This document shows, one piece after another, positions 1 to 14,772 of a stretch of DNA of 64,000 bases. The notes beneath the pieces were generated by a model. That model was given only the letters and a program-made list of their open reading frames with translations. It was not told the origin of the DNA and ran no database searches. Position 1 is the first letter of the stretch. Every line of letters starts with the position of its first letter. The stretch is from contig NC_088781.1 in the NCBI RefSeq assembly GCF_958450345.1, forward strand, positions 30,233,857 to 30,297,856, in the 5' to 3' direction. Both the position numbers and the translations under genes were made by a program. The stretch is from Calliphora vicina (Eukaryota; Arthropoda; Insecta; Diptera; Calliphoridae).

Positions 1-205
1 AGTAAATCAAAATTCCGAACTGTTTGCAAGATATGAGCCTGAGAAAATTATCACTTTTTGCAAAAATGACACCAAAGCCTCAAATCTTTGGGGGCACATA
101 AAAAAAGTGCATGACTTTGGGCAAAACTGGGAGGTACGGGTCTTTTTTTATTAATCTTTTATCCCGTAGTGGTGTCCGTATACGGTTATATTTCCTTGAC
201 TCAAA
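1..205 (+). repeat. Dispersed repeat family E, fragment
   Basis: This stretch is nearly identical, in reverse complement, to 13120-13300, and its first 60 bases recur on the plus strand near 13731-13790. Shared landmarks are AAATCAAAATTCCGAACT, the block around CAAATCTTTGGGGGCA and GTGTCCGTATACGGTTAT. The fragment is cut by the window edge. No coding potential is visible and the class is unknown. Confidence 0.75.
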
Positions 206-270
206 AAATGACACACAGTGTTATCCAATTGATATTGATATTTTAGTAAAATTAAACAATTTTAATTCTA

Positions 271-445
271 TTTTATTCGACCTTTTCAATATATTTTTAA
301 ATAATATAATTTTTTGAGCTTTAGGTCACTTTAATATAACAAATGCAGCGAAATATTGGAAATATAATAAACATTTTGTAAAATAAAGTGACCTAATGCT
401 CAAAAAATTATATGATTTAAAAATATATTGAAAAGGTCGAATTTT
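271..445. repeat. Short inverted-repeat (MITE-like) element
   Basis: Two arms of about 60 bp, at 275-334 and 383-442, are reverse complements with few mismatches. The outer ends read TTCGACCTTTTCAATATA and its complement. The inner ends read TTAGGTCACTTTA and its complement, around a loop of about 50 bp. No target-site duplication was found, so the superfamily is unassigned. Confidence 0.7.
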
Positions 446-984
446 TAACAATTTTATATTTACCTGAAAAACCAAAAAAATATATAATATGTGGATTTTC
501 CATGAAGAAAAATATAAAATTTTGAAAAGTGCCTACTATGACGTCATTTACCGTGTGATAGTAAAAAGACTTTTTAAGTATTTATGAAACATGTAGGGTT
601 ATATAAATATGGAGCTTTTTCGAAGATCGGTGCTATGACTTTTTAGAATTTTTTACTCAAACCTAAAATTTTTATTTAAAATTGTCCAAGTTTGGATAGG
701 TCTGGGGGGGGGGTGTTGTGTCCGCTTAACTGAGCCAAATTTTACTCTACATGCTTTTGCATAAAGTTCTCCTTCTGGATCATACAAAATTGTATACAGT
801 CCCGAAGATAATTTTTTTCTATAAAAGAAAAATATTTTTCTATTTTTGGATAAAAACGTAACTTTTTATAAGGATAAGATAACTGTTAGCCAATATAGGA
901 GATATTTCAAAAATAAATTTCGACCCACCGTAGGCCCGCCATATCTAAAGAACCATAAAAAGATCGAGCAAAATTTAAAAAAAA
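446..984. other. Unassigned AT-rich DNA
   Basis: No gene is recognised. A run of ten G residues near 703-712 is the only compositional oddity; similar G-runs occur in other repeats here (9099-9108, 19300-19308). The stretch may be decayed repeat. Confidence 0.5.
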
Positions 985-1140
985 AATAAATCAATAAACC
1001 TAAATATCTCTTCAGCTAATAGAGATAACCTACATATGTAAGCATATTTTTTGTAGATCTCATTCGGATCATAAATGGCTTCTTGGAGATTTTTTTTCAA
1101 TATTTGAGACCCAAGGTGACCCAATATGAAAGGACACGCA
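985..1140 (-). repeat. Repeat shared with 51440-51585
   Basis: Read on the minus strand, this matches 51440-51585 on the plus strand. Shared blocks include ACCCAAGGTG/CACCTTGGGT, the ATGATCCG region, AGATCTACAAAAAA and a CATGTAGGTTATC-like block followed by TTTAGGTTTATT. It is therefore a dispersed repeat in opposite orientation. The class is unknown and no frame looks coding. Confidence 0.65.
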
Positions 1141-1640
1141 CTGCTCCTCATTAGCGCTAGGAAACTGAACAAATTCAAATAAACTCGAACACACCTCAGC
1201 TCCAACCATGTGACATTTCGAAATAATATCTCCAATTTTTCCCGAGATACCGAATTATTTCCATAAAAACAAGTTTCTAAATCACTATGGGTTGGTTGTT
1301 TATGATTTTCTCTTTTATATCTATGTTCAAATTGGCCAAGACAATAAAGATAGACCTCTGCACAAAAAATATTAAAATTTATGAAATTTATATGTTATCC
1401 GATTCTGCTAAAATTTTTAGCATTTGATTTTTATAAGACCAATTTTACACCTTGCGATCATCGAAAATCTCAAAACTTCAAAATAAGCGCCACCCTAATA
1501 TACCTACACCAACCATACATACAAAAAACACACAACTTTTACATCAACATTACACTTGCCTACATTGAACCCATCCATCTCCTCTAACTGGTGAAGCTGT
1601 AGTGACAATCTGCTCTTCTACTCTACAAAAATTTTACGCA
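1141..1640. other. Unassigned DNA
   Basis: No coding signature, inverted repeat or other structure was recognised. Short open frames here have no family resemblance. Confidence 0.5.
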
Positions 1641-1925
1641 GTCAACATCCAACAGCATCGAGCACAATGACCAACAAACCAATAATACGCCAACAGTTGC
1701 TACTATATCGCGCTATTGTTGTTTTTGTTGTTGTCCGTTTGTTTGTGGATGCTACAACAATTTGCAATTCATAGTGTCGCAGGATTCTAGAGTATAAAAC
1801 ATGCAACAAAAGCAACAACAACAACAACAAAGAGAACAACACCAAACGAGTACATCATCATGGCCAGGCCAATTTCCCTATACATACACATTCAAACACA
1901 GCTACTCTTATATGGACGGTTAAAT
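1641..1925 (+). other. CAA-rich segment with a 40-codon glutamine-rich frame
   Basis: The stretch has fewer repeat hallmarks than its surroundings and is rich in CAA/CAG triplets. A TATAAA box lies at 1793-1798. An open frame of 40 codons (1801-1923) begins MQQKQQQQQQREQ and ends at TAA. The TATA box sits only 2 bases before that ATG, so it cannot be its promoter in the usual geometry. CAA-rich leader sequence is common in fly genes, so a 5' UTR or exon of a host gene is possible. Simple low-complexity DNA is equally likely. Nothing here supports a function. Confidence 0.25.
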
Positions 1926-3346
1926 ATAAAAAATAGAAGCCAGTGTAAATAGTGCATTAAACAAGGAAAAAAATAAAGAAAAAAAAAATCAACATAAACA
2001 GGAGCACTTTTCAACAACACGTACAATAACAGGGCCTCTACTTTATTTAATGGTGCACAGTAGTTTGCATTGATAAACAATTTAATTGCATTTAAACTGA
2101 AATGTGTAAACGATACTCAGGATTATATGAGCAGTGTTTAAACTTTGAAAACAGAAGAATATTAAACTAATTGCAAACATCACAACGTCGTTCAAAAGCC
2201 TACACAAATTCAGGATGGTTCCACTTTTTTTTCTGGATCTCGCCATAGTATTTTAGTGGTCCCTCGACGAACAGTGGGGTCGCAAAGTGCCGCCAAAATA
2301 TGAAAAAACAAGTTTTTAGTTGGGGCTTTTCTGTTGTCTTCCATAGTAAGGTCCCTTGTTTCAAATACCCTTTATAATTTTATTTTGAATCAGGCCTTCA
2401 AACGAAATAGCTGTGTAGATGAGACATTCTCCAATTCGTTATATCATGCACAGAGGAAAATTTTGCTTATTTTCGGATCAAAAATCTGTAACATTTGAAT
2501 GGATGAGGATTTTTGTTGAAGAGGTGGGACTTTGAGCTTTAATATGTATTTTTAATAATAAAAATCGAATTATTAAAAAAAAAGTTATGAACGGTTAAAA
2601 ATACATTTTTGATTTTTTTGGAGTTTTTGTATAAAAGTAATAGTACTATAATACCTCTAACTCACATATTTTTAGACCGATTTTAAAATTTTAAACAATT
2701 ATGGAGAGGCATCGAATTAATCTTTCATAAATGTCCAAATATTTGATGAAATTGTGTAATTTTTTATAAAAAGTTTATCATTTTTTCGTAATTTTTCAAA
2801 TTCCACAATAGTTATTTTAATTTTTTTATGAAAACCTATTATATTTGCAAAAGTTATTAAAGTTTTTCCAAAAAATGTACCTTGTAAATTAAAAATTGTA
2901 CAAATTGTTTATTTTATACTTAGTTTTTTGTTGTTTTTATGCATATCCGCTGAGGGAGAAAATACTATAAAAGGTTTTAATGAAAATTGAATAACTTTTA
3001 CAATTTTCGTCCTGTTAACAAAATTAAAACACTGTTTTTTTAAGAACTAAATTTTTTTTATATACAATTATAAATTTGTATAAGCTATCATAGCAAAATA
3101 AGCTATGAAAAGCAACTAAAATCAAAAAAAAGTTTCTTAAATTTCTGAGTTCCTCAACGGTTTACACCAAAAGGCAGCTAATTTTGATATATCTTTTATA
3201 TAATAAGTTAAACTTTAATTCAATGTTAAAACTAGATAGGCGGCAAACGGCCGCTGTGAGCTGTTCCAATCGACAACTTTTTCACCATTTTGGTTCCACC
3301 ACAGCAGTAAGTCACTAACAGAAGTATTAGCCAAAATTTATAGAGT
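1926..3346. other. Unassigned AT-rich DNA
   Basis: About 1.4 kb with long A and T runs and frequent stops in all frames. A less AT-rich patch at 3236-3310 shows no recognisable family. No inverted repeats or target duplications were noticed. Confidence 0.5.
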
Positions 3347-3590
3347 TACACACAGTTACTAAAGTATACGTACGATTGACTTTTTGGGCCTTTTTTAAAA
3401 AATCTATATATTTAAAAATATAGATTTTTAAATATATGATGAAGCAGTTCATTCACTCACTCATGCACTGCTTCATCAGTCATGAGTGAGTGAGTGAATG
3501 AATGAGTCAGGCCTTGTATTTTTAAATATATAGATTTTTTTAAAAAGGTCCAAAAAGTCAATCGTACGTATACTTTAGTAACTGTGTGTA
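3347..3590. mobile_element. Foldback element with nested palindrome
   Basis: Arms of about 73 bp at 3347-3420 and 3516-3590 are almost perfect reverse complements, with ends reading ACACACAGTTACT and its complement. The loop holds a second palindrome built on TTCATTCACTCACTCATG and CATGAGTGAGTGAGTGAA, so the whole element could extrude as a hairpin on a hairpin. There is no coding capacity. No convincing target duplication was seen, so the superfamily is open. Confidence 0.75.
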
Positions 3591-4028
3591 TGTCATCATC
3601 CGAATCAAAATCTCCATCATATTTTGACTGGAGCCCAGATTCTGTTCTTCGTCGGGTTCAAGACTGCAGACACATTCCCATCCGAAGGTATACCTTACAA
3701 CAAAATATCTTCAATTTAATGTTCATTGAGTACACAGCAGCATCCTTACAAAATAACGTACTATTATGTAGATAAATACCTTATATTAAACCTATTTCAG
3801 TTACAGTGGTTAACCACTAACCCCTCTATTACTTATGTTATTTATCAAAGAGTATAGTATAAAATATTACTTTGTTAGCACAAGCCAACCAAACAAACAC
3901 TAAATAACAAATTAGCACTGTATTTGATGAACAATAAACACTCTGACCTTTTTTTATTGAATGCGGGAAACCCCCTTGGAAAAAACTGCGGTTTACAATA
4001 TTTTCAAATTAATATAATAAAGTAACTA
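3591..4028. other. Unassigned AT-rich DNA
   Basis: A short frame of about 60 codons runs out of the foldback element into this stretch but has no family resemblance. Nothing else was recognised up to the outer element at 4029. Confidence 0.5.
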
Positions 4029-4042
4029 CACCATTTTTCCAT

Positions 4043-4322
4043 GAAATTGAGAAAATTCCAAATGAAATTGAGAATTTCAAATTGAAATTTAGAAAATTCC
4101 AAATGAAATTGAGAATTTTTATTTTAAATTGAGAAAATTCCAACTGATATTGAGAATTTTCATTTTAAATTGAGAAAATTCCAAATGAAATTGAGAAATT
4201 CAATTTTAAATTGAGAAAATTCCAAATGAAATTGAGAATTTCCATTTTAAATTGAGAAAATTCCAAATGAAATTGAGAAATTCAAATAGAAATTTAGAAA
4301 ATTTCAAATGAAATTGAGAAAC
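4043..4322 (+). repeat. Left subterminal repeats of the outer element
   Basis: About nine imperfect copies alternate the blocks TGAAATTGAGAA, AATTCCAAATGA and TTTAAATTGAGA with a spacing near 30 bp. Subterminal repeats of this kind are often transposase-binding sites. That role is inferred, not shown. Confidence 0.75.
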
Positions 4323-4722
4323 ATTTGAGGGATTCAAACGCACAGTGGTTCCAAATCAAAATCTAGGTGGACAAAATTATGAAAATCGGTATCTTCAGAA
4401 TTTGGAAAAACTAAGTTTTTTCGGAAGCTGACAATCTGCTGTCCTCTAATACAAATGGGTTTTTCAATTGGACATTTCGTTTTCTCGACAGAAGCGTCAG
4501 AAGTTCAACAAATTTTGAATCATATTTTCGTAAATTTTTTTTAATATTTTACTGCTTTACTAAATTAGATATATCTCAATGGTTTTACCATATAGAAATT
4601 CATACTTCAAAACATAGATAAACATTGATATAGGCTTTTATTAAATGTATATCTTATATTAATGGGCCTCTCCATTTTCATGTTATAGTCCTTTAAACTT
4701 GGTTCTCAAATATACTGATATT

Positions 4723-7790
<3,068 letters not shown>

Positions 7791-7798
<8 letters not shown>

Positions 7799-7854
7799 TT
7801 TTTTTCTAAGAATGTTATATAGCTTACTTGTTTTTTTCTAAGAATGTTATATAG
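7791..7854 (+). repeat. 32-bp tandem duplication at the 3' end of the DINE-like element
   Basis: The block starting CTTACTTGTTTTTTTC and ending TGTTATATAG is present twice back to back, at 7791-7822 and 7823-7854. It joins the element's last 8 bases to 24 bases of flanking host sequence, so it arose after insertion or during it. Confidence 0.85.
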
Positions 7855-8289
7855 CTTGTTATATAGAATCGGAAATACCAATTCTATATAAAATGATCGC
7901 CAAATAATTTTGTCCACCTAGATTTTGATTTGGAACCACAGTGAAACGGTCTGTTATTATGTCGTATTGTCATAATGTCGTAAAATATTTTTTTAGTTTA
8001 AACAAATTCTTGTTGTGCTGCAAACAAAAAAAAGTATTATTTTATGACAAACCAATAAACATAGTTCAAAAAGTCTTATTAGTTTATAACTGTTTTGTTT
8101 GAAACCCAACAAAAATTTGTTTAAACTAAAAAAATATTTTATGATATTATGACAATACGACCTAATAGGAGACCGTTTGAATCCCCCAATTATATAAATT
8201 ATTTTAAATAAAATTAACTACTATATCAGATGTGGTGGTCTGGATAGAGACACCAATTTCAATTTATTTTGTCATAGAAAACATGGTTA

Positions 8290-8789
8290 GTCTCGTGTTG
8301 GATCCCGAACAGTTCTTTTGATACCTACTTCCTATGTTCCCGACATCCACCTGATAGATGAAATTCAAATGGATCGCCACAGAGGTTCGAAAGTGTTGAT
8401 AGCAAGAGGGTCAAAAGTGTTGATAGCAAGAGTTGGGTAATCAGTTATCTGAACTCGTTTTGGTATGTGACAATGCCTCTTGCCACAGTCGTTTACGTGA
8501 AATTTTTGACAACACTCGATCAACACTTTTACGATTGAGTCCCTATTCACCAATGCTTAACCCTATTGAAATAATTTGGTCCAAAATCAAAAGTATTGTA
8601 AAGTCAAAGTTGAATATACCAACCGTAAATCCTCCTAATATAGGATAGCAGATTATTTTATATCTTCAAGAATTAATTAACGATTCCAAGTCTTGTATAA
8701 CTACTGGAGATTGCAGTAGAGCTATGCAACATACAACATCATTCCACTAAAGCGCTTTGGAATTGCATGATATGCCTGTTGGTCAATAG
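8290..8789 (+). pseudogene. IS630/Tc1-type (DDE_3) transposase relic, C-terminal half
   Basis: The frame at 8433-8648 reads VCDNASCHSR, then LLRLSPYSPMLNPIEIIWSK. This is the second aspartate and the third acidic residue region of the DDE_3/IS630 transposase fold. The same frame continues past a TAG at 8646 through QELINDSKSCITT and RAMQHTTSF, then past another stop to ALELHDMPVGQ and a terminal TAG at 8787-8789, the usual end of this family. Upstream, a 19-bp duplication (AAAGTGTTGATAGCAAGAG twice, about 8389-8434) and lost frame have destroyed the N-terminal part. It lies next to the right end of the outer element and was presumably its mobilising enzyme. Confidence 0.75.
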
Positions 8790-8849
8790 GACTGTGTACA
8801 TATGTTTTTTGTTTAATGTATATTATTTATATAGAGTAAAATAAATTTT

Positions 8850-9000
8850 TCTAAATTTCGTTTGGAATTTCATTTGGAATAGTCTCAATTTGTAACGGAA
8901 TTTCTGAATTTCAATTGGAATTTTCTCAATTTAAAATGGAAATTCTCAATTTCATTTGGAATTTTCTCAATATCATGTATAATATTCTCAATTTCAATGA
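8850..9000 (-). repeat. Right subterminal repeats of the outer element
   Basis: These are inverted copies of the left subterminal motif, with TTTGGAATTTTCTCAATTTC and variants repeated about five times. Their orientation mirrors the left set, which supports the element boundary at 9009. Confidence 0.75.
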
Positions 9001-9053
9001 AAAATGGTGTAGAGCAACCTGACGGCAAAGTTTTATCAAAAGCTTCCTTCAGT

Positions 9054-9590
9054 CACAATTTTTTAACAAGATCGGTCGAGAACTCTCTGAGTTAGAGGGG
9101 GGGGGGTTAAAATTTGACATTTTGATAAAAGAGGTGTTTTTTCTCATCCATATAACTTATTACCTATTGTTCTTAGCAAAATGTGTCCCAAATAGTTTAG
9201 ATATGTAGCTATTTCTTCAATCTATCGAAACAAAACAAAAATAGACATTTTTAAACTTTTTTGATTTTTTTTCATAATGGGCCCTTTTTTTCTAAAAAGA
9301 AACCTTTTATATTTTCCTTGAAGACGTTTTTGGTCGCTTAGTGGGATGCGAGTTGCATATCTATCAAAATAAATGTTTTGTAACTCAAAACATAAAATTT
9401 TTAAATTTTTTCCTTGAAGACCTTTTTGGTCGCTTAGTGGGATATCAAAATAAATATTTTGTAACTCAAGACATACAATTTTTGACTTTTTTTTTGCAAA
9501 ATCTAACAAAATGGGCCCTTTTTTTGCACAAAAGAAGAATTTTCCAACCTAACTCAAATAGTTCTTGACCGATCTTGTTGAAAAAGTGTA
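9054..9590. repeat. Inverted-repeat element with internal duplication
   Basis: Arms at 9054-9097 and 9547-9590 share AACAAGATCGGTC and AGAACT...GAGTTAG in opposite orientation. Inside, a block of about 100 bp starting CTTGAAGACGTTTTTGGTCG (near 9318) is repeated from about 9413, then CAAAATAAAT and TGTAACTCAA follow in both. A G-run lies at 9099-9108. No transposase and no clear target duplication were found. Confidence 0.65.
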
Positions 9591-10183
9591 TTTGAATATG
9601 TACTAATACATATGACTAACCTTAGTGTAAATTTCATCCCAGTCGGAAGACATCGATTTCAAAAGTTCATTTAAACATAGTGAATTTTTTAAATTGAAAA
9701 ATTTAAATCTGAGAGCTAAAAAGTCAAGTTATTCTTCCCACTTTTGTTAACATATAAGCTAAATAAGTGTGTAGGGTATTGGACTCAGTAAAAATATATT
9801 AACATATTGAGATAGAGTTTTATTAAATGCAAAATTCATAATTGCTGCTTTTAAAACTCCTGGGAATAAGCTGCACTAACCAATGTTATTATTTATTTTG
9901 TTATTTTCTTTCTTTAACATTTCCATCTTAAACAAAATGAGAAAACACAAATTGTAAAATAAAATTTTAAACGTTCTGCGAAATAGGATTTTCTGTTTTA
10001 TTTTCTAAAAGAAACAAAAAACTAAAATCCAATTTCACTAAAGCAAACTAGGCAAAATACAATTGTTCATCTTAGAGCAAAACCTCTAATGCCTGGCACT
10101 ACGACACCAGGCATTTGAAATAAATATTAAAAGAAAAAAAAACAAAATAACACACAAACAAGTGAAAAAGGAGAAAAACACTA
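9591..10183. other. Unassigned AT-rich DNA with a small hairpin
   Basis: Nothing coding is seen. A small hairpin at about 10088-10117 pairs ATGCCTGG with CCAGGCAT. The stretch ends at the palindrome at 10184. Confidence 0.5.
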
Positions 10184-10211
10184 CTAGCAGCTATAGTACT
10201 ATAGCTGCTAG
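10184..10211. repeat. Perfect 28-bp palindrome
   Basis: The left half CTAGCAGCTATAGT is followed immediately by its exact reverse complement, with no spacer. A spacer-free palindrome of this length is unlikely by chance. It could be a fused pair of short repeats or a protein-binding site; neither is shown. Confidence 0.9.
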
Positions 10212-11774
10212 ATATAAAATAAACAAGCAACTGGGTCAAGGATACGAAGGCTAACAACCAGTATAGCTAAGCAACACCAATTTAACTGCAATAATCTTCT
10301 TCTTTTGCTGCTACTCTACAAAACTCTTAGTATCCTTATTGTTCGGCATGTCCCTTAGATTGTTGTGTGTGGAAGTGTGTTAAATGGTCGATCCCAATAT
10401 CACTGAGAACGAACTTCTGGTGTTTGTTTCTTTTATACACAGGGTGATAAATTAATAAAATTCTCATTTAAAATGTTTTCAAAACAGCAAACAACAAAAC
10501 AACAACGTACGAAATAAACTCCAAAAAAAAGTCACGCAGCAAAAAAACTATATTAAATAAACGAGTATAATGTGTAACTTTTAGTGTCTTTGTCACAGAT
10601 TCTCATTCAACCAAAAAAAAAATAAATAAATTTATTTAAAACCTAAAGAAAAACTCCAAATAAAGAACAAAATAAAACAGCATTTTAAATTTAAAACAAG
10701 TGAGAATTGTATATTAGGCCATGAGGACTTTTAGATGAGCACTAAAAAACTGACATTTTCTGACATGTTTTCAAAAAAAATTAAAAGCAAATATATGACA
10801 ACTTTAATAAATATGAAATTTTTAGGTATTGTCCCATATTAGAGTAATTTGCACTTCTTGGATTTTTAATGCTCCAATTTCAGATTGTGATTTGGACCGA
10901 TACCGTCGTATATGGCTACTAGAACTGTTACAAATAGTTGAATTTGTTATTCATAGACAACATCAACATAATTACTCAAAGTAATTACACAGTTTCGTGA
11001 CATACATATTTCTTTACGTTACAACATCAACGACAAAACCAAAATAACCCCATATTTTTAATAGTAGATCTAAAAAAAAACACTTTGTATTTAAAACAAG
11101 TACAAACACAAAAATAACACAATTTTTATTTCCTGTACAATGCACCACAAACCAAAGTGGATAAAACACGAAGAAAGTGTTTGGTTTTCACTTTTTTTTG
11201 ATTCTCCATTTTCAGTTGGTTTTTTTGTTTATAGGCTGAAATACAAAAAAAAAAAAACTTTTTTCGGTTTTTATTCAAATTGTTAATTTGATTTTATTTT
11301 GGTTTATCAGCAGTATTATTTCGTTTTTTGTTTTAAATTGCACTTTTATTTCTTTGCCAAATAAATAAAGGAAGCCACACAAAACCACAAGTATAAACTT
11401 TTGCAGCCACAATAATATTTTTTGTCGAAAAGTTTGTTTTGTATCATTTTTCTTAATCAAATAGTATTCTGGTTTGTTTTTTTTTTTTTTTTTTGTTTCA
11501 TTCTTAACTTTAGTTTTCAATTTAATAAAGTAAGTTCAATGAAAAATTAATTAAAAAAGTTAAAGTTTTTAAATAGGTTTAACAAATTTTTGACAATGTA
11601 ATTTAAAACTAAATAAGTTAATATAAAGCGTTTTTAGTTTAAAATATGTAAGTGTTTAAAAGATGCACAATAAATAGATGATTACTTTATTTCAAACAAA
11701 ATTTCCACAACCTTAGCTCGCATCTGAGTTATAAATCTCACAATATTACTATTTTAGAAAACTAAGTCCTCTAA
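10212..11774. other. Unassigned AT-rich DNA
   Basis: About 1.5 kb dominated by A-rich and T-rich runs. The 81-codon frame on the minus strand at 11275-11520 is a lysine/asparagine-rich by-product of composition. No repeat partner elsewhere in the window was recognised. Confidence 0.5.
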
Positions 11775-11776
11775 TA

Positions 11777-11908
11777 CACGGTTGTCATATTCTTACAATG
11801 TTGTCCGAAAATGTTCAATAAATGGTTAACAACCATATGTTTCAACGTAAGTTCTCATGGTTGTGTTAACCATTTTCTGAGCATTTTCCTGACAATCTGA
11901 GAACCGTG
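11777..11908. mobile_element. Short TA-flanked MITE with CACGGTT ends
   Basis: The ends TACACGGTT (11775) and AACCGTGTA (ending 11910) are inverted. The arms continue imperfectly inward, with GACAA.GTTGTC and ATGGTTAACA/TGTTAACCAT blocks. If TA is the target duplication, the element starts with CAC, as do two other TA-flanked families here. A Tc1/mariner-type MITE is the best guess. Confidence 0.6.
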
Positions 11909-12200
11909 TATATAGCTTAAAACTTATTTAGGTTCTATAGAAAAACAAAAAATTACATTTTCAAATGAAAAAGTGGAATTAACATATTCAAAACTTGTAA
12001 ATCAGGGATCGTAAATAACGGCTATCCAGAAAATTTGAAATCAAAAAATCACTATGTTAGAGTCAACGGAGACATATACTGTTATATACCAATAGATTCG
12101 TTTTGACGTGCTCTTTTGGAATCTATGGTGATAATAAAAAAATGATCCCAACTCCACAGTTAACAGTTATTTTTCTACGTAAAAAAAGAGTTTTAAATAT

Positions 12201-12667
12201 CCGTCATAAAAAAACTCATTTGAGGACTTTTATATTTTCCGTCATAAAATAAAAGTAATTTGAAGAGTTTTATTTTTCCCGTCAACAAAATAAAACTCTT
12301 TTGGTTTATTTTCTACTTTTTTCAGTATTGAGCCTATCTGATATAATGAGTGGAGTAATTTATTTTATTAAGAAAGAAAAACAACAACAATTTAATAATA
12401 GGAATCAAACAATAGCAAATTAAAATCCCAATTGTTTTTATTTTAATGACAATTTATTCAATTGCAATGCAAGGTGCTTTAGAAATTGTAATGATCTGAT
12501 CATCGGCAAGCTTTAGGTGTCAATTTATACATACAAAGAGTTTTAGTTTCTGAAGGTAAAAATAAAACTCATCAAATGACTTTTATTTTATGACGGAAAA
12601 AATAAAAGTCCTCAAATGAGTTTTTTTTCTGACGGAAAAAATAAAAGTCCTCAAATGAGTTTTTTTA
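12201..12667. mobile_element. MITE with long, internally repeated inverted arms
   Basis: The arms (12201-12304 and 12535-12667) are built from a repeated block ACTCATTTGAGGACTTTTAT followed by TTTCCGTCA. The block occurs in opposite orientations on the two sides, and in more than one copy per arm. The central part of about 230 bp is unique in the window. No coding capacity and no clear target duplication were seen. Confidence 0.7.
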
Positions 12668-13094
12668 TGTTAAAAATAAAGAAAAAAAGTACATTTTGTT
12701 AAAAACAAAATTAAAAAGTATGTTTTTTATGCTTTTTTTAATTTTAAATGAATGTTTTTAATCCTGATCTAATATATAAACAAATTACACATTGAAATTA
12801 AATAATTTGTTTTTGCGTTTTAACAAGTGTTGTACGTTTTATTAAGCACAAATTTTTTTAGAACCCATTTACTTAGTAAAAAAATTATTGTTTCTAGAAG
12901 ATTTCAACCCAAATATTATAAAAATACCAAAAAAACAATTTTTGATAAGATGCGAAAAAGTACCTTTTGTTCTGCGGCTCCTCAAATATTTCTTCATAAG
13001 CTTTGTGTTTAAAAAAATATGAGTTGCGCCTTAAAGTTTTTGTAGCAGAATGTTTATACGAAAGCTGAAGAAGCAAAATCAAAGCAATACGAAT

Positions 13095-13345
13095 TAGAAC
13101 ATACGATTGCACAGTGCAACACAAATAAAAATAACCATATACGGACACCAGAACGTGATAAAAGACCCGTGTCTCCCAGTTTTGCCCAAATTTATTTGCC
13201 CCCAAAGATTTGGGGCCTCGGTGTCATTTTTGATAATTTTCACAAGCTCATATCTTGCAAAAAGTTCGGAATTTTGATTTACTCTCTCAGGCAAATTTGT
13301 AGCCCTTGTCATAAAAATTGTGAACATATAAAATCAAAAAAAAAT
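13095..13345 (-). repeat. Repeat family E, inverted copy
   Basis: This is the reverse complement of 1-205. It extends further, through CCCTTGTCATAAAAATTG and GTGAACATATAAAATCAAA. The extension pairs with 13670-13740, so the two copies form an inverted pair around 325 bp of unassigned DNA. Confidence 0.75.
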
Positions 13346-13669
13346 TTAAAAAATTCGATTTTTTACCACTTTTTCCCGTTCAGGTCCATAGGTAGCAAAC
13401 ATTTCAAAATTCAAGGAAACAATCAACTACAAAAATGTACCTAAGATCTCAATAAACAACTTTCTAGAACATACTTCCTAGGAATGATTCTTAATACCGT
13501 TGAGGTAGGTCAATATATGTTAGTAAGAAAAAACTAAAGGAATTAAGTGTTTTGGACCATAAACTATTAAATTATTATACATTAAAGCATACTTTTAGGC
13601 AGCTTTAAACAAATTTATTTCTAAATTATATCGAATTGTTTAAAGTTTTTTGAGATTTTGAACTTGAAG

Positions 13670-13800
13670 ATGAAATTTTTTTGATTTTATATGTTCACAA
13701 TTTGTGACAAGGGCTACAACTTTGCCTCAGAGAGTAAATCAAAATTCCGAACTGTTTAAAAGATATGAGCCTGAGACAATGATCACTTTTTTGCAAAAAA
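13670..13800 (+). repeat. Repeat family E, direct copy
   Basis: This copy reads TTTGATTTTATATGTTCACA and then the family block AAATCAAAATTCCGAACT. It is the partner arm of 13231-13345. Together they may be the long inverted ends of one element spanning about 13095-13800. Confidence 0.7.
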
Positions 13801-14772
13801 TACACCGAGGCACAGAAGGATGGCTTCATACATTTTTGGCAAAAATTATAAGGATTGGTGGTAGAGCGCTGAAATTTGGCACCGAGAATTATATGGACCA
13901 AACTAAGAAAAAACAAAAATTTTATCAAAATCGACCACGGCCAACGCCCACTGCCCACTGCCCACTGCCCATACAATCCAAATCGTTTTTTTCGCATAAA
14001 ATTTTTTCCATCCAAGTAAAAATCTAGAAATTTGGAACATATATTTTTTGAAACAAAAGAAGAACGTATGCCGAGTTTCAATAAAATCGGTCATTCCCAC
14101 CGCCCACGAAACCCATACATAGATAAAAATTTTTTTGATATTTCGTTTATTATTCGACAATAAATTTTAAGTTTTCATCCTGTTCCGAAAACTTCCGAAA
14201 ACTATTTTTTTTTAATCGAAACAAGACACTCCCAACTTTCATTTTATTAAACAAACAGTGGGGAAAATTGGGGCTACATTTTTTTTCCACGATAAATCAA
14301 AAATAAAATAATTTTTAGAGACTTATAGATTTGGGCATATCTTCTTACGGTTTATGATATCCCCACAATTTTTTTTTTATTTATGGAGAATTTTTAAAAT
14401 ATGTTGAAGGTAAATGGTATTATTAGGAAAATTATACAAATATAAACCACTGAATTGAGTGAAAATATAAGCAAATTTTTGCTTAACACCCTTACATGGA
14501 CTTTAGTTCAATTTTTTAAAAATAAATTTAAATTTTTCTTAAAACTATAAGTGTACATTTTATCTTTAAACATTTCTCTACAAAACTGCATCATTTGATT
14601 TTTGAAATTGAGTGTTTGAAAAATTTACTTTTTGACACCAAAATCCATATGTGCGAGGCTTCAAAAAACTTCTTCTTTTTATGAGAAATCTCACGCGTTC
14701 AACAATCCATATATTTGGCCGATTTTGTGTTGGCAATTCCACACTTTAGCTTAACAGAATGTGAAATCCCTA
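13801..14772. other. Unassigned repeat-like DNA
   Basis: The segment 13920-13970 contains CCCACTG three times in tandem, and a CCCACCGCCCACGAAACCC block recurs near 14097. The wording resembles 3' parts of short fly repeats, but no partner copy was found in the window. The rest is AT-rich with no structure recognised. Confidence 0.4.

Noticed and set aside
703..712. G-runs (also 9099-9108 and 19300-19308) as telomeric or G-quadruplex elements
   Set aside because: They are single homopolymer runs inside repeats, not arrays of a telomeric unit or four spaced G-tracts.
11275..11520. 81-codon minus-strand frame
   Set aside because: It is lysine/asparagine-rich and generated by A/T runs, with no family resemblance.
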